From the NCBI RefSeq assembly GCF_002807055.1, contig NZ_NIXN01000004.1:124001-188000 (forward strand): a DNA stretch of 64,000 nucleotides, given 5' to 3'. The stretch is from Confluentibacter citreus. GTDB taxonomy: Bacteria > Bacteroidota > Bacteroidia > Flavobacteriales > Flavobacteriaceae. Positions 9,132 to 19,160 of this stretch are shown one piece after another (within the stretch, counting starts at the first letter, position 1; each line of letters starts with the position of its first letter). The notes below the pieces were generated by a model that searched no databases, was not told the origin of the DNA, and was given only the letters and a program-made list of their open reading frames with translations. The position numbers and the translations under genes were made by a program.

Positions 9132-10967
9132 ATGCGATTCCAAAGATGTTTTTTTAATGTGCTGTTTTTGCTTATTCTGGTTTCTTGTAAAACAGAACAG
9201 CAAGCCATAGAGAAAAATGAACGTATTGCTTTTATAGCCGATGCGCATTTAAGTGATATTTTTGGCACATTTCAAGATAACGATTATAAAGGCATTCCAA
9301 ATCCGGTAACGGGTGAGTATGCCAATATCAGAACCATGGGTTCGCAATTACAATCCACCCGAATTTTCAATGAAAATTATTTTGCGTTTATAGCCGCCTT
9401 AGAAGATATTTCTAAAAAAGGAATAAAAATAGTGGCGTTGCCTGGCGATTTTAGTGATGATGGCCAACCGGTGCATCTAAGAGGTTTAAAGCGTATTTTA
9501 AATGAATATACTGAAAAGCATGGCATGTCATTTTTTATTACCACAGGGAATCATGATGCGGTAAAGCCTTTTTCCCAAGATGCTGGTAAAACCGATTTTT
9601 TGGGACAAGGAGGCAAAGAACAGATTATCACTAGTTCAAGAACTCAATTAACGGTTGGAGAAAATGAATTGGAACCGATTGTGACCTCAGATATTCAGAA
9701 CTGGGGCTACAAAGAAATGACGCAGGAAATGGCGGATTTCGGATTCTTTCCCCAAAAAAACTATCTGTATTGGGAAACCCCTTTTTCTAACTATGCTTAC
9801 GAAGATTATACATTTGATAAAGCGTTAGAAGAATCGCCATTAGATAAAAGAACGTATGCCATTAAAAACACAAATCTGTTTCTTCCTGATGTGAGCTATT
9901 TGGTCGAACCAATTAAAGGCATTTGGTTGATAGCTATCGATGCCAATGCTTACGTTCCTGTTGAAAAATTATCGGGAGAAAAGGATAATCCTAAAGATTT
10001 TTCAGGAGCAAGCATCGGTTATAATAATGTGCTTTTATATAAAAGCCATTTGGTTGAATGGGTAAAAAGAGTTTCGGCTGAAGCCAAGAAAAAAGGGAAA
10101 CTATTAATTGCCTTTAGTCATTACCCTATGGTCGATTTTAATGATGATGCTTCTAAGGAAATGAAAGCATTTTTTGGAACCGATAAAATGCAATTGCAAA
10201 GAGTGCCAGTGGAAGCTGTGGCACAATCTTTTGCAGATGCTGGGCTTCAAATCCATTTTGGTGGACACATGCATATTAATGATACCGGTGTCCGTACTAC
10301 AAAAAAAAGCAACACTTTGTTTAATATTCAAACGCCTTCGTTGGCAGCTTATATGCCTGGATATAAAATTTTGACGATACATTCAAATACAGAAGTTGAG
10401 GTAGAAACTGTGATTGTTGCTTCTGTTCCAAAGTTCAGCAGTTTATTTCCTTTTTATGAAGAAGAATATGCATATTTAGAGCAATTAAAAAGCCCTAAAA
10501 TTTGGAATAAGAATATTTTAAAAGCAAAGGATTATAAAGAGTTTACTGAATGGCATTTAGAGGAACTGACAAGGCTTCGTTTTTTGCCACAAGATTTTCC
10601 TGAAGCATTTTTAGCTTCTTTTGCAAAGCTTTCGGGTAAGGATTTATTGTTGATGAATAAAGAGATTTCAGAAATTGAAAAACAATTATCAGCTAATAAA
10701 TTAACAACTCAAGATTTTGAAACATGGACGGGTTTAGATATGATTTTTGATTTTTATAGGCTGAGGAATGCCGGTGAATTGGCTGTTTCAGATATAGGTT
10801 CTATAAGATTAAAACATTACCAAATGGTTTGCGAGCAGCTTGAAAAATCAAATAACGAAAAATTTCTTTTATGGTCTAAAATAGTTCATAAAACCATACA
10901 AGGTCAACCCTCAAATCATTTTAAAATCGATTTAAAAACAAATAAAATAGATAGAATAGCACCTTGA
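9132..10967 (+). CDS. Metallophosphoesterase (calcineurin-like), lipoprotein
   Basis: The 611-residue protein has a lipoprotein signal (LILVSC, Cys19). All five metallophosphoesterase motifs are present in order: ADAHLSD, PGDFSDDG, TGNHDA, FSHYP and GGHMHIND, giving the residues that bind a di-metal centre. A C-terminal helical extension of about 180 residues follows. The family cleaves phosphomonoesters or phosphodiesters; the substrate cannot be read from sequence. It starts 7 bases after the GH115 stop, so it is part of the glycan-degrading operon, which implies that the target glycan is phosphorylated. It fits well with the atypical GH92 upstream and the inositol oxygenase downstream. Confidence 0.88.
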   Translation: MRFQRCFFNVLFLLILVSCKTEQQAIEKNERIAFIADAHLSDIFGTFQDNDYKGIPNPVTGEYANIRTMGSQLQSTRIFNENYFAFIAALEDISKKGIKIVALPGDFSDDGQPVHLRGLKRILNEYTEKHGMSFFITTGNHDAVKPFSQDAGKTDFLGQGGKEQIITSSRTQLTVGENELEPIVTSDIQNWGYKEMTQEMADFGFFPQKNYLYWETPFSNYAYEDYTFDKALEESPLDKRTYAIKNTNLFLPDVSYLVEPIKGIWLIAIDANAYVPVEKLSGEKDNPKDFSGASIGYNNVLLYKSHLVEWVKRVSAEAKKKGKLLIAFSHYPMVDFNDDASKEMKAFFGTDKMQLQRVPVEAVAQSFADAGLQIHFGGHMHINDTGVRTTKKSNTLFNIQTPSLAAYMPGYKILTIHSNTEVEVETVIVASVPKFSSLFPFYEEEYAYLEQLKSPKIWNKNILKAKDYKEFTEWHLEELTRLRFLPQDFPEAFLASFAKLSGKDLLLMNKEISEIEKQLSANKLTTQDFETWTGLDMIFDFYRLRNAGELAVSDIGSIRLKHYQMVCEQLEKSNNEKFLLWSKIVHKTIQGQPSNHFKIDLKTNKIDRIAP

Positions 10968-11022
10968 TAAAGGCCGAGTATTATTTGATCAAAATCAGTA
11001 AATTGCATCTGTAATCAATTCC

Positions 11023-14000
11023 ATGAAACAACATATTCTCATATTATTTTTTTCTTTAATTATTTTTTGTGTTTCTAATTCCCAGAATATAAAATTTGAA
11101 CACTATAATGATAATGATGGCTTGTCGCATAATTCGGTTAGGCACATCGTTCAAGATAAAAAAGGGTTTTTATGGTTCGGTACCTTCTCTGGATTGAACC
11201 GATTTGATGGCTATCAATTTAAAACCTATTTAAGTTCTGCTCCAGGTAAAAACAAATTATATAATGACGATATTACTGCGCTGGAATTAGATGAAGAATC
11301 CAATAATTTTTGGATTGGTACACGAAAAGGGTTGACCCTCTATAAAATGGATACCAATGTTTTTACCACTTTCTTACCTGAAAAAAACAATCCGAATAGT
11401 TTGCCAGAGGAAGAGATCCGTTCCGTTCATGTAGATAGATTTAAAAGAGTATGGGTAGGGACCAAAACCAAAGGGATACACATATTTATTTATGGTGAAA
11501 ATAGATTTGAACATGTGCCCATTAAAGATTTTGATTATGTAAAAGAAATTTATGAAGATAAGAATGGCAATATTTGGTTGGGGAGTTATGGAAATGCATC
11601 AGTTGCAAAAATCACCCTAGATGTTGGTGGTAATGTTGTAAAAACTAAAACATATACGCTGTCCATTCCTTATTCAAACGAGAAAAACCCGTATGTCAAT
11701 TTTATTTATGAAGACGCAAAGCATGATGTTTTTATTGGAACTCGGGAAGGGCTTTATAAATTAGATAAAACAAACGATGAGTTTGCGACTCTTTATATTG
11801 ATAATAAGGATATTAGAATTGCTTTGGGCAACCATTTTTTATCGGTTGCCCAAGCTCCAGATGGTAAGTATTGGGTAGGAACTTTAGGCGGTTTACTAGT
11901 TTGCAATGCATTAGAAGATATTAAAAATGGAAATTATAAATGGTACTATTCAGTTTTATCAGACAATACATCTTTGATTGATAATTTAGTATCGGCCTTA
12001 TACTTTGATGCTTCTGGTGTTTTATGGATAGGAACAGAAGATGGGTTGGATAAATACGATCCTTACGAAAACCAATTTGCCTTAAACAAAGATATTTCCC
12101 GTTACATTGGTAATCAAGCGCCACGAATTAGAGGTTTTTCTAAAACGTATGATGACAAAGTCATTGTACAAACTAGAAATAATGGGCTTTTTATTTCTGA
12201 TAATGAAAATTTTGTTCCCTTGTATGACAATAAAAGGGATATGGCAAGTATTTATTCAGACGATGGGAAAATATTTTATTGTGGTCTGTGGAATGGAAAT
12301 GTACTCGTGTATAATTACCTTAAAAATTCATCTACAGAAATAAACATCGGATTCCAAAACGCACCTGTATTTGCATTTTGTAGGATAGATGAAGCATCTC
12401 TCATGGTAGGATCGTTTGGAGATGGAGCCGTCATTTTGGATACCAAAACATTACAAGTACAAAACACTAAATTTCTACCAAGAGTTCAAATTAATGCTAT
12501 AGAAAATGATACCAATGATCATCTTTGGTTTGCAACCGAAACAGGAGCCGTAAAATATGGTATCAAATCTGGCAATATGGAAACGTATCACTCCCTTTCC
12601 GATAATGAAAATCGTTTACCCAGAAACGATAATGTTAGTGATATCATGATCGATTCACATGGAAAGGTTTGGGCATCTACACCAAACGGATTAAGTTTTT
12701 ATGATGCTTTGAACAACCATTTTAAGGAGTTAACAGAGCCTAAAGAGCTTTCAGGAAAATGGATTACCGATATGTTAACTGATGAAAATGGGGATTTATG
12801 GTTAAATATCAATAACAATAGTGTCGCCAGACTTAAAGCTAACCTAAAAGATATAAATATATACCATGTGAACAGTGGTAATAGATTAGATGTTTTTAGT
12901 TCAAGTGGATTTTATAATTTCAATAATTCAAACATTTATTTAGGAGGTAAAAATGGGATTATCTATTTTTCGCCACACACTATGACCAAAAACAAATGGT
13001 CACCCATGCCTGTTATAACTGAATTTAAGATTCAGAACGAAGAGGTATTTCCGGGAATGAATATTAATGGACAAGTGCCACTTCTGAAAGATTTTAATTA
13101 TACTAAAGAAGTAACACTAAGCTATGCCAACCGCAATTTTTCATTTCAGTTTTCTGCACCTTCATTTACAAATGAAAGGCTTAACAAATTTCAATACATG
13201 TTAGAGGGTTTTGATGAAAACTGGATAACCACAAACAGCAATTCTAGAACGGTTCAATATACAAACCTGTATCCCGATGATTATGTTTTTAAAGTAAGAT
13301 CCAGCAATAGTGATGGGAATTGGAGTGATACAGCGTCTTACCAAATAAAGATTCTGCCACCATTTTGGTTAACCCCCAGCGCTTTTATACTTCTTTTCAT
13401 TTTGTTAGCTACTATTTTTTATTTTGTTAGAAGAGAGATTAAAAGCCGTATTAAATTAAAACAAGAACTACTTACGGAAAAAGTGAATAGAGAACACGAT
13501 ATTAAATTAAATGCCGAAAAGCTTCGGTTTTTTACTAATATTTCCCATGAATTACGAACCCCATTAACCCTCATTTTAGGGCCTGCCAAACAACTGATTG
13601 ATGAGAGCAAAACCAATGCAACCGACTATCAAAAAAGTAGATATAATCTTATTTATCAAAACGCCAGTAGGCTGTTGAATTTAGTAAATCAAGTGCTTGA
13701 TTTTAGAAAAGCAGAATCTGGGGAATTAAAACTTAAAGTTTCGAAAACGGATATTCTTTCGTATTCAAAAAACATTTTTGATTCCTTTAAGGAAATGGCC
13801 AATAACAAGAAAATAAGATTAAATTTTATTTCAGAAGAAGAGAGCATTATCGGCTGGATAGACAATGATAAGTATGACAAAATTCTTTATAATCTGTTGT
13901 CAAATGCATTAAAATTCACCAATAAATTTGGCAATATAGATGTGTTTATAAGGTTAAAAGATGGTGCTAGAGAGTTCCTAATAGTTGAGGTAAGCGACGA

Positions 14001-15060
14001 TGGTATTGGAATTCCATTGAAAAGTCAAGAAAAAATTTTCACCAGATTTTATCAGGCAACCAATAGCAAGCCCAATAATACAGGTACGGGCATTGGTCTG
14101 TCATTAGTAAAATCCTTGGTAGAACTTCATAAAGGTTCTATAAAAGTAGAAAGCAGCCCCAATAAAGGAAGCATATTTAAGGTTGAAATTCCCATAGAAC
14201 GCCATTTATATAATGATAAAGAAGTATTTGAATATATTTTAAAAGATGAGAGTTTAAAAGATGTACTTGTTATCGATAAACCAGCTAAAAAAATAATCCA
14301 AAGCACCGAATTAAAGCAAAAAATACTGGTAGTTGAAGATAATGCCGAGCTAAGAAGATATTTGATTGATTATTTGTCCGATTATTACAAAGTGTATGAT
14401 GCAGAAAATGGGGAAGAAGGGTTGAGGATTTGTAGACAAATAAAACCCATATTATGTGTTGCAGATGTTATGATGCCCGTTATGGATGGCCATGAATTTT
14501 GTAGCGAATTAAAAAAAGATGAGTTTATTAGCCATATCCCTGTTGTGTTGTTAACGGCACTTTCTGAAAATGAAGATAAGGTAAAGGGCTATGGGCTAGG
14601 AGCCGATGGTTATTTGGTAAAACCGTTCGATCCATCTTTATTAAAAACAGTTATAGAGAATATCATAAAATCTAGGTTGGAATTAAAATCGAAGTTCTCT
14701 GGTGAAGTAGAAAGCGAAATTAGTCTGCTAACCCATTCGCCCATTGATGAAGAATTTATGGAGAAAGTGACTAATTTAATAAATGAGAATTTAAGTGAAT
14801 TAGATTTATCAACGGAATTTCTATGTGATAAATTAGCAGTAAGTTCTTCAAAATTATATCGAAAAATCAAAGAACTAACCGATTTAGCTCCTAACGAATT
14901 TATCCGGACCATACGCTTAAAGAAATCGGCGCAACTTCTTAAAAGCAAAAAGTATAATGTATCTGAAGTAACTAATCTAGTGGGCTTTAACGACCCTTTG
15001 TATTTCAGTAGATGTTTTAAAAAACAGTTTGGTTTTCCGCCAAGTAAATTGATTAATTGA
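11023..15060 (+). CDS. Hybrid two-component system sensor-regulator (HTCS) of PUL A
   Basis: This 1345-residue single-chain regulator has a signal peptide, a long periplasmic region of two beta-propellers built from WFGT/WIGT-type repeats (about 25-690), a Y_Y_Y domain, one membrane helix (about 787-806), a histidine kinase with phospho-acceptor His842 in SHELRTP, an ATPase domain, a receiver with Asp1148 (ADVMMPVMDG), and a C-terminal AraC-type DNA-binding domain. HTCS proteins bind an oligosaccharide in the periplasm and switch on the neighbouring PUL. It lies between the enzyme genes and the inositol oxygenase, only 55 bases after the phosphoesterase, so it presumably controls PUL A. Confidence 0.95.
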   Translation: MKQHILILFFSLIIFCVSNSQNIKFEHYNDNDGLSHNSVRHIVQDKKGFLWFGTFSGLNRFDGYQFKTYLSSAPGKNKLYNDDITALELDEESNNFWIGTRKGLTLYKMDTNVFTTFLPEKNNPNSLPEEEIRSVHVDRFKRVWVGTKTKGIHIFIYGENRFEHVPIKDFDYVKEIYEDKNGNIWLGSYGNASVAKITLDVGGNVVKTKTYTLSIPYSNEKNPYVNFIYEDAKHDVFIGTREGLYKLDKTNDEFATLYIDNKDIRIALGNHFLSVAQAPDGKYWVGTLGGLLVCNALEDIKNGNYKWYYSVLSDNTSLIDNLVSALYFDASGVLWIGTEDGLDKYDPYENQFALNKDISRYIGNQAPRIRGFSKTYDDKVIVQTRNNGLFISDNENFVPLYDNKRDMASIYSDDGKIFYCGLWNGNVLVYNYLKNSSTEINIGFQNAPVFAFCRIDEASLMVGSFGDGAVILDTKTLQVQNTKFLPRVQINAIENDTNDHLWFATETGAVKYGIKSGNMETYHSLSDNENRLPRNDNVSDIMIDSHGKVWASTPNGLSFYDALNNHFKELTEPKELSGKWITDMLTDENGDLWLNINNNSVARLKANLKDINIYHVNSGNRLDVFSSSGFYNFNNSNIYLGGKNGIIYFSPHTMTKNKWSPMPVITEFKIQNEEVFPGMNINGQVPLLKDFNYTKEVTLSYANRNFSFQFSAPSFTNERLNKFQYMLEGFDENWITTNSNSRTVQYTNLYPDDYVFKVRSSNSDGNWSDTASYQIKILPPFWLTPSAFILLFILLATIFYFVRREIKSRIKLKQELLTEKVNREHDIKLNAEKLRFFTNISHELRTPLTLILGPAKQLIDESKTNATDYQKSRYNLIYQNASRLLNLVNQVLDFRKAESGELKLKVSKTDILSYSKNIFDSFKEMANNKKIRLNFISEEESIIGWIDNDKYDKILYNLLSNALKFTNKFGNIDVFIRLKDGAREFLIVEVSDDGIGIPLKSQEKIFTRFYQATNSKPNNTGTGIGLSLVKSLVELHKGSIKVESSPNKGSIFKVEIPIERHLYNDKEVFEYILKDESLKDVLVIDKPAKKIIQSTELKQKILVVEDNAELRRYLIDYLSDYYKVYDAENGEEGLRICRQIKPILCVADVMMPVMDGHEFCSELKKDEFISHIPVVLLTALSENEDKVKGYGLGADGYLVKPFDPSLLKTVIENIIKSRLELKSKFSGEVESEISLLTHSPIDEEFMEKVTNLINENLSELDLSTEFLCDKLAVSSSKLYRKIKELTDLAPNEFIRTIRLKKSAQLLKSKKYNVSEVTNLVGFNDPLYFSRCFKKQFGFPPSKLIN

Positions 15061-15181
15061 TTCTTTTTCTTCAAAATAGCATATCTGTCAAAAAATATCC
15101 ATGTTTTTGATGTATTAATCCATCCCTTTCCTTTGTCTATATTTTAGTTTCGTTTAAAACTAATTTTTCAATTATAGCATC

Positions 15182-16054
15182 ATGAAAAAGGCATTTGATT
15201 CAAACAATCCATTGAATAATTTAGATGAATGGGAAGATGATTTGTTGTCACGATATCCAGACCCATCTGAAAAGAAAAAGGAAAAAGATGAATTTAGAAA
15301 TTATGTGGATTCAGAACGGGTAGAAACGGTTAAAGAATTTTACAGAATAAATCATACCTATCAAACTTATGACTTTGTTTGTAGCAAGGAAGAAGAATTT
15401 CTGAAATTTAATAAAAAGGATATGTCGATTTGGGAAGCTGTCGATTTTTTAAACACGCTTGTTGATGATAGTGATCCGGATATTGATTTAGACCAAACAC
15501 AACATCTTTTGCAAACTTCTGAGGCCATTAGGGCAGACGGACATCCAGATTGGTTTGTGCTTACAGGATTTATACACGATTTAGGAAAAATTCTGTGCTT
15601 GTTTGGTGAACCACAATGGGCCGTTGTTGGTGATACGTTTCCTGTTGGTTGTGCGTATTCAGATAAGATAGTGTATCCAGAATTTTTTAAAGATAATCCA
15701 GATTATAATGATGAACGTTTCAATACCAAATTTGGAGTTTATTCTGAAAATTGCGGATTAGATCAAGTGAAAATGAGTTGGGGGCATGACGAATATCTTT
15801 ATCAAATCATGAAAGATTATTTGCCAGAACCCGCTTTATATATGATTCGTTATCATTCGTTTTATTCCCAGCATAAAGAAAATGCATATACCCATTTAAT
15901 GAACAAGAAGGATATGGACATGTTTGAGTGGGTAAAAAAATTCAATCCTTATGATTTATACACTAAGGCTCCTGTTAGGCCGGATGTAAAAGCATTAATG
16001 CCATATTACAAAGAGTTAGTAGCTAAATATTTACCAGAAAAATTGAATTTTTAA
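15182..16054 (+). CDS. Myo-inositol oxygenase (MIOX)
   Basis: The 290-residue cytoplasmic protein has the MIOX fold, a distorted HD domain. The six expected di-iron ligands are visible: His108, His132 and Asp133 (TGFIHDLGK), His202 (SWGHDEYLY), His225 (YHSFYSQH) and Asp258. Length matches eukaryotic MIOX (about 285). The enzyme oxidises myo-inositol with O2 to D-glucuronate. Bacterial examples are uncommon compared with the usual inositol dehydrogenase route. Placement beside an alpha-glucuronidase locus makes sense, since both routes deliver glucuronate to the same catabolism, and the adjacent SSS symporter may import the inositol. No signal peptide is present. Confidence 0.93.
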   Translation: MKKAFDSNNPLNNLDEWEDDLLSRYPDPSEKKKEKDEFRNYVDSERVETVKEFYRINHTYQTYDFVCSKEEEFLKFNKKDMSIWEAVDFLNTLVDDSDPDIDLDQTQHLLQTSEAIRADGHPDWFVLTGFIHDLGKILCLFGEPQWAVVGDTFPVGCAYSDKIVYPEFFKDNPDYNDERFNTKFGVYSENCGLDQVKMSWGHDEYLYQIMKDYLPEPALYMIRYHSFYSQHKENAYTHLMNKKDMDMFEWVKKFNPYDLYTKAPVRPDVKALMPYYKELVAKYLPEKLNF

Positions 16055-16128
16055 TCAAATGGCCATCTATTTTGATTAATGCCTTCAATTCTATTTAATG
16101 ATATCACATACTAACTAAGAACCAATAC

Positions 16129-17709
16129 ATGTACACAGCTATTACTTTTATTGCCTTTACGGCGTTTGTTGCTTTTTATTCTTGGTTCAAACTAAGAAAA
16201 CAAAAGTTAAGCTCCAAAGACGGTTATTTTCTTGGCGGTAGAAGTCTAACAGGTGTTGTTATTGCGGGATCCATGCTTCTTACCAATATTTCTACAGAGC
16301 ATCTTATTGGCATGAACGGCTCTGCCTATAAAAATGGATTTATCATAATTGCTTGGGAAGTAACATCGGCTTTAGCCTTAGTGGCAGCGGCCATTTATTT
16401 TGTTCCAAGATATTTAAAAATGGGGCTTACCACTATTCCGCAGTATTTGGAAAAAAGGTTTGATAGCACCACAAGAACTTTAGTAGCCCTTTTTTTAATG
16501 ATTTCGTTTGTGGTAACCTTATTGCCCATTGTACTTTATACGGGTGCTATAAATATTGAAAGTATTTTTAATGTTTCAGAAGTTTTGCAGATATCCAAAG
16601 AAGAAGGATTGTGGATAACTGTTGTATTAATTGGTGTCTTGGGTTCTGTGTATGCTATTTTTGGCGGACTAAAAGCAGTGGCTATTTCCGATACCATTAA
16701 TGGTTACGGACTTTTAATAGGTGGTCTTCTTATTCCCCTTTTGGCACTTATAAGTATTGGTGATGGAAATCCGATAGAAGGATTAAGTAAAGTATATTCA
16801 AAGAGTCCGGAAAAATTTAATGTGATTGGTGAAAAGGATTCGGTATTGCCTTTCGGGGTTTTATTTACTGGATTGATTATTAATCAATTATATTTTTGGT
16901 GTATGAACCAAACCATTATTCAACGTGCGTTTGGTGCCAAAAATTTAGTGGAGGCACAAAAAGGCTTATTGTTTACGGGCGTTTTAAAAATATTAATTCC
17001 ACTCATTATCATTTTGCCCGGTGTTATTGGGTTCTATTATTTTGGAGATGCTCTCTATGATAAGCAAGATATGATTTATCCCGAGCTTATTAAAAAAGTA
17101 TTGCCCGTTGGATTGGTAGGTATTTTTGCGGCCATTATATTGGGAGCCGTATTAAGCACTTTTAACAGTGTATTGAACAGTGCAGCAACCATATTCAGCA
17201 TAGATATTTACAAACGGCATTTAGGTAAAAATTCTAGTGATAAGGTTTTGGTTAAAGTAGGGAAATTAACCTCTGCCATTTTAGCTGTTTTTGCCATATT
17301 GGTCGCACCTATGGTTGCCAATGCGCCAGATGGACTCTATCAACTCTTACAGCAATTAAATGGCATCTTTTTTATACCTATTGCCTCTATTATGTTGGCT
17401 GGTTTTTTTCTTAAAAATATATCGGCTGCTGGAGCAAAAGCATCACTTTTTGTCGGGCTCCTATTTTACATATTAACCACCTTCGTTTTTAGGGTCGATT
17501 TACATTTTGTGCACCTCTGGGGTATAGAGTTTTTACTAAATATAGCAGTCATGTTTTGTGTGTCCCGTTTTTATCCTCAAAGTAAAGAATATGTCCAGGA
17601 AGATTTACATATAGTTGAAATGAATGCATGGAAATATACCAAACCCATGGCTATTTCTCTTTGTGCCATTACGGTACTTATTTATGTTTTTTTAGGAAAC
17701 AATTATTAA
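16129..17709 (+). CDS. SSS-family sodium/solute symporter
   Basis: The 526-residue membrane protein has about 13-14 hydrophobic segments and the SGLT-type signature regions: the N-terminal SSKDGYFLGGRSLTGVVIAG, SMLLTNISTEHLIG in the first core helix, and the GAVLSTFNSVLNSAATIFS stretch near residues 345-363. SSS transporters couple uptake of sugars, polyols or carboxylates to sodium. It sits 74 bases after the inositol oxygenase, so myo-inositol or glucuronate is the most likely cargo; this is inference from context. Confidence 0.92.
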   Translation: MYTAITFIAFTAFVAFYSWFKLRKQKLSSKDGYFLGGRSLTGVVIAGSMLLTNISTEHLIGMNGSAYKNGFIIIAWEVTSALALVAAAIYFVPRYLKMGLTTIPQYLEKRFDSTTRTLVALFLMISFVVTLLPIVLYTGAINIESIFNVSEVLQISKEEGLWITVVLIGVLGSVYAIFGGLKAVAISDTINGYGLLIGGLLIPLLALISIGDGNPIEGLSKVYSKSPEKFNVIGEKDSVLPFGVLFTGLIINQLYFWCMNQTIIQRAFGAKNLVEAQKGLLFTGVLKILIPLIIILPGVIGFYYFGDALYDKQDMIYPELIKKVLPVGLVGIFAAIILGAVLSTFNSVLNSAATIFSIDIYKRHLGKNSSDKVLVKVGKLTSAILAVFAILVAPMVANAPDGLYQLLQQLNGIFFIPIASIMLAGFFLKNISAAGAKASLFVGLLFYILTTFVFRVDLHFVHLWGIEFLLNIAVMFCVSRFYPQSKEYVQEDLHIVEMNAWKYTKPMAISLCAITVLIYVFLGNNY

Positions 17710-17746
17710 TAAAGAATTTATCCATAATAAAATAGAATTACAAATC

Positions 17747-18889
17747 ATGGAAGGAACATTTAATCAGAAGTCTAACCGTTTTTTATCTCTTGATGTTTTT
17801 AGAGGACTAACCATCTGCTTGATGATTATTGTTAATACACCGGGAACAGGAGCGCATTTGTATCCTTATTTGGTGCATGCCGATTGGTTTGGTTTTACGC
17901 TTGCTGATTTAGTTTTTCCATCGTTTCTTTTCGCCATGGGAAATGCCATGAGTTTTTCTATGGGTAAATTAAAATTTGCATTGCCAAGTTTGGTATGGAA
18001 AAAAATATTAAAACGCACCTTTCTTATTTTTCTTTTTGGCTATTTAATGTATTGGTTTCCTTTTTTCAGTCAGGGTATCGATGGTTCTTGGGAATTTAAA
18101 CCATTTTCTGAAACTCGTATTATGGGTGTATTGCAACGTATCGCCTTATGTTACTTTTTTACATCTATCATTTTTTATTATTTTTCCCAAAAAGTAGCGG
18201 TCATTTTATCAGTTGTTATTTTACTCTGTTATTGGATACTACTGTATGTATTTGGAGTGCCAGGAGAGGAATTGGGAACGACAACAAACGCAGTAATACG
18301 GATGGATTTGTCACTTCTGGGCCACCAACATATTTACAAAAAAGATAGCATACCTTTTGATCCCGAGGGTCTTTTAAGCACCTTACCAGCTATTGTGAAT
18401 GTGATTGCAGGATATATTGCAGGGATGTATGTTCAGAAAAAAGGGAAGATTTTAGGTGGAATCACCAAATTATTTATAGCTGGTTTAATATTCGTTTTAT
18501 TGGCACTAAGTTGGGACTTGGTTTTTCCAATTTCAAAAAAGCTTTGGACAAGCTCATTTGTACTTTATACCATTGGTTTGGATTTATCCATTATGGCTGT
18601 TTTGATATATGCTATTGAAATAAAAAACCTAAGGTTTGGGGTTGGCTTCTTTGATATTTTCGGAAAAAACCCTTTGTTTATATATCTGTTTTCTGAATTG
18701 TTTTATATCACTTTACGTCTCATTCCAACAAGTTCTGGATTGGATGTATTTGAATGGGTGAGTGAACATGTTTTTCAGAATCTGTTTCCAGGGGCTTTTG
18801 GTTCATTGGTTACGGCATTAGCATTTATGTTGTTATGCTGGTCTTTAGGATGGTGGCTCAATAAAAGACGTATTTATATAAAAATATAA
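17747..18889 (+). CDS. Membrane acyltransferase-like protein (HGSNAT/NagX, DUF5009 type)
   Basis: The 380-residue polytopic protein opens with the family hallmark RFLSLDVFRGLTICLMIIVN followed by TPGTG and has about 10 membrane helices. Related proteins are called heparan-alpha-glucosaminide N-acetyltransferase-like and are frequent in Bacteroidota PULs, where they are thought to move acyl groups across the inner membrane or to transport sugars; the real role is unsettled. It starts 37 bases after the symporter and is the last gene of PUL A, followed by a strong hairpin at 18954. Confidence 0.85.
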   Translation: MEGTFNQKSNRFLSLDVFRGLTICLMIIVNTPGTGAHLYPYLVHADWFGFTLADLVFPSFLFAMGNAMSFSMGKLKFALPSLVWKKILKRTFLIFLFGYLMYWFPFFSQGIDGSWEFKPFSETRIMGVLQRIALCYFFTSIIFYYFSQKVAVILSVVILLCYWILLYVFGVPGEELGTTTNAVIRMDLSLLGHQHIYKKDSIPFDPEGLLSTLPAIVNVIAGYIAGMYVQKKGKILGGITKLFIAGLIFVLLALSWDLVFPISKKLWTSSFVLYTIGLDLSIMAVLIYAIEIKNLRFGVGFFDIFGKNPLFIYLFSELFYITLRLIPTSSGLDVFEWVSEHVFQNLFPGAFGSLVTALAFMLLCWSLGWWLNKRRIYIKI

Positions 18890-18953
18890 ACAATTTCTTA
18901 ATATGTAATTAGGAAGATGAAAATAGAAAAGCTTTAATTTGTTTTGTAGTAGC

Positions 18954-18987
18954 TAACTATTCAAATTTAATTTGAATAGTTATTTGT
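18954..18987 (+). terminator. Terminator-like hairpin ending PUL A
   Basis: A 14-base perfect inverted repeat (18954-18967 and 18969-18982, one base between) lies 65 bases after the last stop codon and is followed by a short T-containing tract (TTTG). The stem is AT-rich, so strength is uncertain, but position fits the end of the operon. Confidence 0.55.
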
Positions 18988-19115
18988 ATACTATATCAAA
19001 AACGGACATTAATACGTCTTTGCTTTGATACAAAAGTCTTATCAAACTTTATCCAAATATTAAGAAGAACTGAACTAAGTTTTCTTAATTCTATTATGAT
19101 TAATATTTATTAATA

Positions 19116-19160
19116 AAATTCATGTTAATTTATCTTGCTCTTTACAAATAATACTAAATT
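19116..19160. repeat. Direct repeat, copy 1 (matches tRNA-Arg upstream region)
   Basis: The 22 bases from 19116 match 58719-58740 with a single difference, and after an 8- versus 6-base spacer another 11 bases are identical (19146-19156 with 58747-58757). The other copy contains the -33 element of the tRNA-Arg promoter. Here similarity stops exactly where the inverted-ended element at 19159 begins. The two copies are in the same orientation and bracket the whole of PUL B. Confidence 0.55.

Noticed and set aside
14610-15074. Minus-strand frame of 154 codons over the AraC domain of the first HTCS
   Set aside because: It is a shadow of the DNA-binding domain; the sense protein is unambiguous.
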